Source: Begonia masoniana (lineage: Eukaryota; Streptophyta; Magnoliopsida; Cucurbitales; Begoniaceae). From it: a stretch of DNA of 64,000 nucleotides. The notes under the pieces are model-generated. The model had not been told where the DNA came from, ran no database searches, and worked only from the letters and a program-made list of their open reading frames with translations. This document shows positions 38,101 through 47,500 of this stretch, one piece after another. The position numbers and the translations under genes are program-made. The stretch covers positions 48,759,640 through 48,823,639 of the forward strand of contig CM039511.1 in assembly GCA_022432975.1 (NCBI GenBank), read 5' to 3'. Each line of letters begins with the position of its first letter. The stretch's first letter is position 1.

Positions 38101-38686
38101 GCGTCCATGAAGGATAGTTGGGTCCTCAATACACGTCGTTCTCATCACTTCAGTTAAAACCTTGAAAGTGAAATGGAAATTAAATGTTCTAAAAACATAA
38201 GTCCTGTAACACTCACACCGTCATTGCTTGATACGTTCACTCTTTTGGTACAAACCGTTGAAGTGAGGCGGGGTTAAGTTTCTAATGCTCATCAAGCGCA
38301 TTCTAGTCTTAGTTTCGCGTCCAGGAAGGTGTTGGTATCCTCATACACGTCGTTCTCATCACTGTCAAGTTTAAAAAACTGAAAGGTGAAAAGATTAACT
38401 TAGGTTCTAACCACACTCCCAATGTAACTCCAACCTCTTTGCTTTATACGTTCAACTTTTTTTGAACAATCGTTGAAGTGAAGTTTCCTAATGCTTTATC
38501 AAGCGCATACGAATTCTTATTTCGCGTCCATAAATGTTGTTGGGTCCTCATACACGCGTTCTCAATCACTTCAATTTAAAACTTTAAAGTGAAATGGATA
38601 ACTTAGTTCTAAAACAAGTCATGTAACACTCACCTCATTTTCTTGATACGTTCACTCTTTTGTACAACCGATTGAAGTGAAGTTTC
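23137..38686 (+). repeat. 208 bp satellite array, forward, main block
   Basis: About 75 head-to-tail monomers. From about 24.8 to 34 kb copies are nearly identical, with exact 208 bp spacing (for example 30188 to 30396). Many copies read aaatcgataac instead of aaatggataac, a variant absent from the reversed arrays. Shared rare variants recur at multiples of the monomer: a gtaagtgaaatgg plus catttacttg copy near 25741, 27195, 29276 and 31771, and a gtaagtaaaatcg copy near 27403 and 28650. From about 35.5 kb rightward indel noise rises strongly up to the orientation switch. Confidence 0.98.
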
Positions 38687-39677
38687 AGGTTTAACTTGAA
38701 GTGATGAGATTGACGGTATTGAGGACCCAACACCTTCTGACGCGAAACTAATTCTTAGTATGCGCTTGATGAGCAGTAGAAACTTCACTCAATCAGACCT
38801 AATTTGTTCGCAAAAGAGTTGAACGTATCACGCAATGAGTTGAGTGTTACTACTTGTGTTTATAACCTAGTTATCCATTTCACATTCAAGGTTTTAACTT
38901 AAGTGATGAGAACGACGTGTATTGAGTACCATACAACCTTCATGAACGTGAAACTATTCCTTATAATGCGCTTGATGAAGCATTAGAACATTACTTCATT
39001 TGCTTTGTTTACAAAAAAGTTGAACTATCAAGCAAATGAGGTTGTGTGTTACATTCTTGTAGAGAACTATATTAGCCATTTCACATTCGTTTTAACGTGA
39101 GTGATGAAACGACGATGTATTGAGGACCCAACAACCTTCATTGACGCGAACTAAGCCGTATTAATGCGCTTGATAAAGCCTTAGAAACTTCCTTCATCGA
39201 GTGTTCCAAAGAGTGAACGTAATGCAGCAAATGAGGTTGAGTGTTACCTTCCTTGGTGGTTAGAAACCTAAGTATCTATGTCACATTCAAGGTTTTAACT
39301 GAAGTGATGAGAACCGACGGTATTGAGGCCCCCACCCAACACCTTCATGGACCGAAACTAAGACGTTGAAATTCGCTTGATGAAGCATTAGAACTTACTT
39401 CAATTGTCTGTTGTTCCAAACGAGTTGAACGTATCAAGCAAATGAGGTTCGTGGTTACATTACTTGTGTGTTAGAGCCCTAAGTAATCCATTTCACATCA
39501 AGGTTTAACTTGAAGTGACATGAGAACGACGTGTATTGAGAACCCACAACCTTCATGGACGTGAAACTAAGACTTAATAATGCGCCTGATGAAGCATTAG
39601 AAACTTCACTTCATCGATTGTTCCAAAGAGTTACGTATCAAGCAAATGAGTTTGAGGTTACATGACTTTTTGGTTAG
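38687..39677 (-). repeat. 208 bp satellite, reversed, noisy block
   Basis: Nearly five monomers in the opposite orientation to everything on their left, with the same indel style as 36-38.6 kb. The block ends at tggttag, after which non-satellite DNA leads into gap 2. Confidence 0.93.
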
Positions 39678-39854
39678 TGCTTGCCGACCACAGCCAACGA
39701 TGTGACACGGTGACCCACTATCAAAATATTGGCATTCGTCCTACCCAGAATTCTACAAGTTCGCTTAGATAAAATATTATGACCCGAAATCTATACAGAT
39801 CCGAACCTTGGAATAAGAGTACCCACAAACGCATCCGGTTCGTTTGAATAAGTC
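39678..39854. other. Unclassified segment before gap 2
   Basis: 177 bases with no satellite and no frame of note. A gatgtgacacgg at 39699-39710 resembles the first bases of solo LTR B, so it may be an LTR start, but the match is short. It does not resemble the LTR of element D. Confidence 0.4.
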
Positions 39855-39954
39855 NNNNNNNNNNNNNNNNNNNNNNNNNNNNNNNNNNNNNNNNNNNNNN
39901 NNNNNNNNNNNNNNNNNNNNNNNNNNNNNNNNNNNNNNNNNNNNNNNNNNNNNN
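39855..39954. other. Assembly gap 2 (100 N)
   Basis: Exactly 100 Ns, placeholder gap of unknown size, followed at once by about 21 A residues. It removes the 3' end of element D. Confidence 0.99.
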
Positions 39955-39989
39955 AAAAAAAAAAAAAAAAAAAAATTCTTGAATGTCTC

Positions 39990-40640
39990 AAAACCCCAAA
40001 AAATTTATTGGAAAGGGTATAAAGAAGACCGACCTTCGAGATAATTATCAGCTACAATATTGTCTTCACCTTGTTTGTATGGATGGTATATGGAAACATT
40101 TCAATAAATTCAATCCGCGAGCATGTCTTCGATTCAACTTACCTTGACCTTTTAAGTGCTTCAATGATTCATGGTCGTATGAATGACAAGTTCCTTAGAC
40201 CACAAGTAATGTTGCCAAGTTTCCAAGCTCTCACCAATGCATAAAGTTCTTTTGTCATAGGTGGAGTAATTCAAAGCAGCTCCATTAAGTTTCTCACTGA
40301 AATAGGCAATAGGTCTCTTGTCTTGCATGAGTACGGCACCTATACCAATACCGGAAGCATCACATTCGATTTCAAAGGTTTGGAAAAATCTGGTAAGAGA
40401 AGTAAAGGAGCAGTACTTAACTTTTCTTTTAAGGTGTTGAAAGCTTTTTCTTGTGAATCACCCCATTTGAACCCAACACTTTTCTTGATAATTTCCGTCA
40501 ATGGAGCAGCAATGGTGCTGAAGTTTGAAACAAACCTTTGATAGAATCCAGCCAAACCATGGAAACTTCTAACTTCAGTGAGGTTGGTGAGCGTGGCCCA
40601 ATCTTGATAGCCTTAACTTTCTCTTCATCCACTTCTACAC
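39990..40640 (-). pseudogene. RNase H and connection domain of element D
   Basis: Continues from RT. 40555 downward gives [18 protein letters not shown], the conserved region after RT, then G-F-K-W-G and a segment leading to a degraded nuclease part. Further down, 40020-40190, D-H-E-S-L-K-H-L-K and N-R-R-H-A-R are clear on -. The domain ends near 40030 and the sequence becomes an A-run at the gap. Frames change at least twice, so no full-length protein is encoded. Confidence 0.82.
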
Positions 40641-41250
40641 CTTTGGAACTTACAACAAAACCAAGAAACTCAACCCTTGTCTTTGCAAAGGCTGCACTTT
40701 TTAGAGTTAGCAAACAACTTTTCATGTTTCAAAACATTAAGCACACATCTCAGGTGTTCAATATGTTCATTCAAGTGTTTGCTGTAAACTAGAATATCAT
40801 CAAAATAAAACACAACAAATTTTCCAATGTAAGCACGCAAAACATGATTCATTAAACGCATAAAAGTACTTGGTGCATTAGTCAACCCGAAAGGCATTAC
40901 TAGCCACTCAACAAACCATGTTTTGTTTTGAAAGCGTTTTCCATTCATCACCTTCTTGCATACGAATTTGATGATAACCACTTTTAAATCAATCTTGAAA
41001 GGATAATGGAACCATTCATCCTAACATGTCATCTAATCGGGTATGGGATGTCGGATACTTACCGTGATTTTATTGATTGCTCGGCAATCGACGCACATTC
41101 TCCAAGTTCCATCTTTCTGGGGGACCAACAAAGACAGAACCGCACATGGACTCATGCTTTCTTGAACATGTCCTTTGGCTAGCAGCTCTTCAACTTGCCT
41201 TTGAAGTTCCTTTGTTTCTTCTGGATTACTTCGATAGGCGGGTCGATTAG
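40640..41250 (-). pseudogene. Reverse transcriptase of element D
   Basis: Reads from [10 protein letters not shown] near 41200, through S-M-S-P-C-A-V and [13 protein letters not shown] near 41090-41150, to the best preserved part, 40981-40670. That part holds [18 protein letters not shown] and the catalytic box Y-F-D-D-I-L-V-Y, with the Asp pair at about 40797-40802. The fingers-palm junction near 41000-41050 is disrupted by a stop and a shift. Family: Ty3/gypsy RT. The 103-codon open piece alone would not be active. Confidence 0.9.
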
Positions 41251-41404
41251 GAATGGTAGCTCCTGGAATGAAGTCAATCGATGCTCAATGCCTCTTATTG
41301 GCGGTAATCCTGGTGGCGTTTCTCAGAAAAGACATCTTCAATTCCTGCAAAAGAACAACTGCTACAGTAGGCAAGGATTATCAGGATTAGTTGTTAAGAA
41401 ATAA

Positions 41405-41620
41405 GCCTCTTTGTACAAGATCAACATCATTGTTTTTTCTGATTTGAAGACACTCTTAAGCTCTCTCTCTTTTGCAAGGAAATTCACTGCCTTTTTTTCT
41501 TTTTCAAGTTGGACCGGACTCTTTTCCCTCTTCTTCTCACATTTTCTCTCTTCTCTCTCACTTTCTTTTGAACTCTCATGCTCACTCTCACATTGTTTGT
41601 ATTAGCTGTGACAGATTTTT
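41405..41620 (-). other. Lys/Glu-rich PR-RT linker of element D
   Basis: A ctt/ctc/ttt-rich stretch on +, which reads as a Lys/Glu/Ser-rich linker on -, between protease and RT. It matches the purine-rich linker of element A in place and composition. Plus-strand frames here are shadows. Confidence 0.5.
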
Positions 41621-42060
41621 AATTTGGCATTGCTCTTCGAAAACTTGATGAGGTGGTAGCGGAGCTAGAGTAATACTTCGTCCATCCTTGGTAAAGCTGT
41701 ACCGATTCTTGTATCCATCATGGGTGGTGCGTCTGTCAAATTGCCATGGTCTTCCTAGCATATATGACTTGCTTGCATAGGAACAACATCACAAAGAACT
41801 TCATCTGAATATTTTCCAATTGAAAATGAAACAACAACCTGTTTTGTTACCTTCTTTTCTCCACTTTCATTGAGCCATTGGAGACGATATGGTCGAGGGT
41901 GCTTAGAGTCTTTAATCCAAGTCTGTCAACCATTATTTTACTTGCAACATTCACACAACTTCCTCCATCTATGATTAAACCACAAACCTTTTCTTTAACA
42001 TGGCAGCGCGTATAGAAAATGTTTTCACGTTGTTGACGGTCATCATCTTCTATAGTTTGA
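41620..42060 (-). pseudogene. Aspartic protease of element D
   Basis: On -, K-V-C-G-L-I-I-D-G-G-S-C-V-N-V-A-S-K lies at about 41940-41990, with the D-G-G-S active-site turn at 41958-41975 (plant gypsy elements often have D-G-G-S where classic retropepsins have D-S/T-G). It is followed by L-x-T-L-S-T-L-D-H-I-like residues. After a frameshift, the post-protease block includes G-R-P-W-Q-F-D-R-like and D-G-Y-K-N-R-Y-like segments near 41690-41790. It processes the Gag-Pol polyprotein. Broken by shifts near 41880 and 41770. Confidence 0.78.
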
Positions 42061-42189
42061 ACATGGAGTGTTCGAAGAACTACTAAGGCTTGGCAACAAC
42101 TGCATGTTCGGTATCACTAGCTTCTTCAAGTGGTGGCATAGCTTCATTGTCACTTTCTTCTTCAGAAATAATATCTCCATTATTTAACA

Positions 42190-43278
42190 AGATCATAGTT
42201 CTTTTATTTGGGCATTGTGAAGAAATATGACCAATTCCATGACATTTAAAACACTTAATATCTCGATTTCTTTGGGTTGGGTATAACTAGTACCTTTTTC
42301 AATCTGCTTGGCCATTACTTTTTCATCTTTTGGCTTGGAAGTCGACTGCTCTTCTTGCCTTATAGTAGAGTTCCATTTTGACTTCCCACTCAAAGAAGTA
42401 AAAGTTTCGTGCTTGGAGGTTGATCTTCCTCCTCTTTTGAGCCGTCTTTCAACCTTCATGGCCATGTGGACAACCTCTTCAAGTTCCACGTAGTGCTGCA
42501 ATTCTACGATATTTGCAATTTCACGATTGAGACCACAAATGAATCGAGCCATGGTTGCTTCTCGATCTTCCTCAACATTGGCACGAATCATGGATATTTC
42601 CATCTCTTTATGGTACTCCTTAACAGATTTTGAACCCTGTTTAAGGCTTTGCAATTTTAAGTGTAAATCTCTATAATAATGTGAAGGAACAAACCTTCAT
42701 CTCATGACAGCTTTCATGTCTTCCCAATTGCCGATTGGAATTTCTCTATTTCTTCATTTGGTTAGGAGCACTTGGTCCCACCAAGCAATTGCGTAATCAG
42801 TGAAAGAAACAGCTGCAAGTTTAACTTTTTTTTCCTCTGAATAGTTATGACAATCAAAAACAAGTTCAACCTTTCGTTCCCATTCAATGTAAACGTCCGG
42901 GTCATTTTTACCTTAAAATGATGGGATAGAGAGTTTAATCGCACCTGTGTTGTTGTCGGTAGAATTTCTTTCTCGGTATTGACGTCTTTGTCTTGGCCTG
43001 TGATCTCTTTCTCTTCTTATGGAGGCTACTTCGTCAAAATCCTCATACTCTTCAGCATATTCGCCCATGGGATTAACTGCAGTAAAGAAGGGTCGTCTAG
43101 TTGGCTGTCTTTCTTGGGGTATGGCACCTTGTTGAATTTGATTAATTCGTTCATCACTACGATCCAATCGATCTCGAATCTCTTCAAATTGGACGTTCAT
43201 CCTCTGAAATTGTTGCTGCATGGCTTGGATGACCAAATTGCTATCCATTGGCATTGCTTCACCTTCTCTTTCAGACAT
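42190..43278 (-). pseudogene. gag: gag of element D (capsid and zinc knuckle)
   Basis: Starts at the ATG at 43278. The first 121 codons (43278-42913) hold an N-terminal helical stretch A-M-Q-Q-Q-F-Q-R-M-N followed by charged residues and R-x-R-R-Q-Y-R-E-R. They end at a stop in P-S-F-stop-G-K that looks like a single CAA-to-TAA change. Capsid continues in other frames (W-W-D-Q-like near 42775). From 42654 a 153-codon frame holds [11 protein letters not shown] and F-I-C-G-L-N-R-E-I, typical of the retrotransposon gag domain. After a shift, a complete zinc knuckle [14 protein letters not shown] lies at 42213-42253. Confidence 0.88.
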
Positions 43279-43842
43279 ACTGTAGAATCTGTGTAAAAGT
43301 GTAAAGAAAAGGACCTCACTTCTCCCTCACGTGTATACACTCAAATATGGTTCTCGAGCACTCGTGTTTACTCACATAGATTTCGACTTTTACCCTTTAA
43401 TAAGCTCTCCAACTCTTGCCTTTTACCACTCACTTTCCTCCTCAAAGTTCTTGAGAAAACTAAGTAAGGTAAATATCAAAGCAAAACAAATGAAAACCAA
43501 CACACTTAAAATATAGATTTCTTAGTAAAGATGAAAGCAATGAGGCGCAAAATAAAGGAAGGAAAGGAAGAAATATGGTTACAATAAGATTGATACCACG
43601 GAGTGTGAAACAAAAAAAAATATTTGATAACAGAATAAAGAAAATTCTTTTTTCCCCTTTTTTTTCTCTTTTTTTTTGTCCCTTTTTTTTTCTTTCTTTT
43701 TTTTTCCTTTCTTTTTTCTCTTTTTTTTTTTGATAAACTATCAATGAGAGCAATAACAAAGATATGAAATTATGGATCAACAACAAAGAGGAAATTGAAA
43801 TAAAAAGAAAGTAAGCACAAGACGATAAACAAAACCTCAATT
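43279..43842 (-). other. Untranslated leader of element D
   Basis: Between gag start and PBS. It contains a long T/C-rich stretch on + at about 43648-43735 (A/G-rich on -). The 153-codon minus-strand frame at 43460-43921 is low-complexity K/E sequence crossing the PBS and LTR edge, so I do not count it as a gene. Confidence 0.7.
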
Positions 43843-43864
43843 GGATGTCTAGGCTCTGATACCA
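43843..43864 (-). other. Primer binding site, tRNA-Met type (element D)
   Basis: On -, tggtatcagagcc starts two bases (tt) after the LTR end, identical in core and spacing to element A, and continues tagacatcc. It is complementary to the initiator tRNA-Met 3' end. Confidence 0.88.
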
Positions 43865-43866
43865 AA

Positions 43867-44586
43867 TGATGTAAACCTCAACAAACTTGTTGTGAGACCC
43901 AACGTCAATAGATGGAATCAACTTCAGGATCGCCCAATAGTAGTTTCAAAGTTTAGGACTAATGACCCCGTGGTTATATGACAACCAGAAACCAATAGTA
44001 TCAAGAGAGGAATATTGACCCCGTTGCTATGGAAGAGCAAGAAACCAATAAATATTATAAGGGTTGGATATCAAGTGGTTGCACTTGAAATTTCCGAAAG
44101 TTCTACAAAAGAACAGTTTGGAGGAAATTCTCATTCTAGTGTCTTACAATGAAAAACTCCCAAGTATTTATAGGCTTACAAGAATAGTCTAGAATAGACA
44201 TTAAATAGCCTTGAAAACATAAGAAAGAACTTTGCTACAAATATGGACTAGGTTCAGCCTTCTTTGGAAACCATCAAAACACCCTTTGGCCTTCTCTATG
44301 ACAATATTAAATGCCTAGTGGAGGTCACTTCGAAATTACTCCTTCTAGAGCCTTCTTTGCTGAATTGGTGATAATTTGGGCCTAAACAAACTCTATTTGT
44401 ATTTGTAACACATTAATAACTTTAAAGCCCATTTCTTCCAATGGTCTTGGTTCTTGAAATAAGTTATTTTGGATTTCTTCTTGAAGCTTCTTGGCCCGAG
44501 CTCTAGTGATAGGTCCATTTGCTATTTTTAATTCCATTAAGTATTCTTCTTGGCCCAATTCTTTTTCAATGCCATCCTTGCCCACA
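43867..44586 (-). repeat. 5' LTR of element D
   Basis: 720 bp. On - it begins TGTGGGCAAGG at 44586 and ends TTTACATCA at 43867. A TATA box, tataaata on -, lies at 44165-44172. From 44585 to 44382 the LTR is open for 67 codons in the frame of its second base and contains N-G-P-I-T-R-A-R-A-K-K-L-Q. In the missing 3' copy this would be the C-terminal tail of pol. Satellite joins at aaatgaggttg on the right, and no partner LTR remains, so the target duplication cannot be tested. Confidence 0.88.
44165..44172 (-). promoter_or_regulatory. TATA box of element D LTR
   Basis: tataaata on -, about 415 bases into the LTR, which agrees with the position of the TATA-like box in LTR A. It is the likely core promoter for element transcription. 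Confidence 0.6.
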
Positions 44587-47500
44587 TTAAATGAGGTTGA
44601 GTGTTACATGACTTGTGGTTAGAACCTAAGTTATCCATTTCACTTTCAAGGTTTTAACTTGAAGTGATGAGAACGACGTGTATTGAGGACCCAACAACCT
44701 TCATGGACGCGAAACTAAGACTCAGTAATGCGCTTGATGAAGCATTAGAAACTTCACTTAAATCGATTTGTTCCAAAAGAGTTGAACGTATCAAGCAAAT
44801 GAGGTTGAGTGTTACATGACTTGTGGTTAGAACCTAAGTTATCCATTTCACATTCAAGGTTTTCACTTGAAGTGATGAGAACGACGTGTATTGAGGACCC
44901 AACAACCTTCATGGACGCGAAACTAAGACTTAGGAATGCACTTGATGAAGCATTAGAAACTTCACTTCAATCGATTTGTTCCAAAAGAGTTGAACGTATC
45001 AAGCAAATGAGGTTGAGTGTTACATGACTTGTGGTTAGAACCTAAGTTATCCATTTCATATTCAAGGTTTTAACTTGAAGTGATGAGAACGACGTGTATT
45101 GAGGACCCAACAACCTTCATGGACGCGAAACTAAGACTCAGTAATGCGCTGGATGAAGCATTAGAAACTTCACTTCAATCACTTTGTTCCAAAAGAGTTG
45201 AACGTATCAAGCAAATGAGGTTGAGTGTTACATGACTTGTGGTTAGAACCTAAGTTATCCATTTCACATTCAAGGTTTTAACTTGAAGTGATGAAAACGA
45301 CGTGTATTGAAGACGCAACTACCTTCAGGGACGCGAAACTAAGACTTAGTAATGCGCTTGATGAAGCATTAGAAACTTCACTTCAATCGATTTGTTCCAA
45401 AAGAGTTGAACGTATCAAGCAAATGAGGTTGAGTGTTACATGACTTGTGGTTAGAACCTAAGTTATCCATTTCACATTCAAGGTTTTAACTTGAAGTGAT
45501 GAGAACGAAGTGTATTGAGGACCCAACAACCTTCTTGGATGCGAAACTAAGAGTTAGTAATGCGCTTGATGAAGCATTAGAAACTTCACTTCAATCGATT
45601 TGTTACAAAAGAGTCGAACGTATCAAGCAAATGAAGTTGAGTGTTACATGACTTGTGGTTAGAACCTAAGTTATCCATTTCACTTTCAAGGTTTTAACTT
45701 GAAGTGATGAGAACGACATGTATTGAGGACCCAACAACCTTAATGGACTCGGAACTAAGACTCAGTAATGCGCTTGATGACGCATTAGAAACTTCACTTC
45801 AATCGATTTGTTCCAAAAGAGTTGAACGTATCAAGAAAATGAGGTTGAGTGTTACATGACTTGTGGTTAGAACCTAAGTTATCCATTTCACATTCAAGGT
45901 TTTAACTTGAAGTGATGAGAACGACGTGTATTGAGGACCCAACAACCTTCTTGGACGCGAAACTAAAACTTAGTAATGCGCTTGATGAAACATTAGAAAC
46001 TTCACTTCAATCGATTTGTTCCAAAAGAGTTGAACGTATCAAGCAAATGAGGTTGAGTGTTACATGACTTGTGGTTAGAACCTAAGTTATCCATTTCACA
46101 TTCAATGTTTTAACTTGAAGTGATGAGAACGACGTGTATCGAGGACCCAACAACCTTCTTGGACGCGAAACTAAGACTTAGTAATGCGCTTGATGAAGAG
46201 TTAGAAACTTCACTTCAATCGATTTGTTACAAAAGAGTCGAACGTATCAAGCAAATGAGATTGAGTGTTACATGACTTGTGGTTAGAACCTAAGTTATCC
46301 ATTTCACTTTCAAGGTTTTAACTTCAAGTGATGAGAACGACGTGTATTGAGGACCCAACAACGTTAATGGACTCGAAATTAAGAATCAGTAATGCGCTTG
46401 AAGACGCATTTGAAACTTCACTTCAATCGATTTGTTCCAAAAGAGTTGAACGTATCAAGCAAATGAGGTTGAGTGTTACATGACTTCTGGTTAGAACCTA
46501 AGTTATCCATTTCACATTCAAGGTTTTATTAACTTGAAGTCATGAGAACGACGTGTATTGAGGACCCAACAACCATCTTAGACGCGAAACTAAAACTTAG
46601 TAATGCGCTTGATGAAACATTAGAAACTTCACTTCAATCGATTTGTTCCAAAAGAGTTGAACGTATCAAGCAAATGAGGTTGAGTGTTACATGACTTGTG
46701 GTTAGAACCTAAGTTATCCATTTCACATTCAAGGTTTTAACATGAAGTGATGAGAACGACGTGTATTGAGGACCCAACAACCTTCTTGGACGCGAAACTA
46801 AAACTTAGTAATGCGCTTGATGAAACATTAGAAACTTCACTTCAATCGATTTGTTCCAAATGAGTTGAACGTATCAAGCAAATGAGGTTGAGTGTTACAT
46901 GACTTGTGGTTAGAACCAAAGTTATCCATTTCACATTCAAGGTTTTAACTTGAAGTGATGAGAACGACGTGTATTGAGGACCCAACAACCTTCTTGGACG
47001 CGAAACTAAGACTTAGTAATGCGCTTGATGAAGAGTTAGAAACTTCACTTCAATCGATTTGTTACAAAAGAGTTGAACGTATCAAGCAAATGAGGTTTAG
47101 TGTTACATGACTTGTGGTTAGAACCTAAGTTATCCATTTCACTTTCAAGGTTTTAACTTGAAGTGATGAGAAAGACGTGTATTGAGGACCCAACAACGTT
47201 AATGGACTCGAAATTAAGACTCAGTAATGCGCTTGATGAAGCATTAGAAACTTCACTTCAATCGATTTGTTACAAAGAGTCGAACGTATCAAGCAAATGA
47301 AGTTGAGTGTTACATGACTTGTGGTTAGAACCTAAGTTACCCATTTCACTTTCAAGGTTTTAACTTGAAGTGATGAGAACGACATGTATTGAGGACCCAA
47401 CAACCTTAATGGATTCGGAACTAAGACTCAGTAATGCGCTTGATGAAGCATTAGAAACTTCACTTCAATCGATTTGTTCCAAAAGAGTTGAACGTATCAA

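Larger units (their letters stand above)
39955..44586 (-). mobile_element. Element D: Ty3/gypsy retrotransposon, 3' end missing
   Basis: Reads right to left: 5' LTR 43867-44586, PBS, leader, gag start at 43278, zinc knuckle, protease, RT and RNase H, then it stops at the A-run beside gap 2. Integrase, PPT and 3' LTR are absent and may lie in the gap. Gag landmarks, PBS spacing and the LTR-encoded tail tie it to element A, and its sequence is better preserved. Stops such as the one near 42912, and frameshifts, mean it is not intact as assembled. Confidence 0.9.

Noticed and set aside
23137..38686. CRISPR-like regular repeats
   Set aside because: The whole 208 bp unit is repeated with no unique spacers, there are no cas genes, and the context is plant retroelement DNA.
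38672..38800. Simple hairpin (unremoved adapter) read as the cause of the orientation switch
   Set aside because: The two sides are not mirror images in phase, and the right side reaches non-satellite DNA absent from the mirror position. A more complex chimera remains possible.
39955..39975. A-run beside gap 2 as a LINE or retrogene poly-A tail
   Set aside because: It abuts an assembly gap and continues into minus-strand gypsy RNase H. No LINE sequence is seen and it may be an assembly artefact.
43460..43921. 153-codon minus-strand frame with Lys/Glu-rich centre
   Set aside because: Low-complexity purine leader of element D, crossing the PBS and LTR edge.
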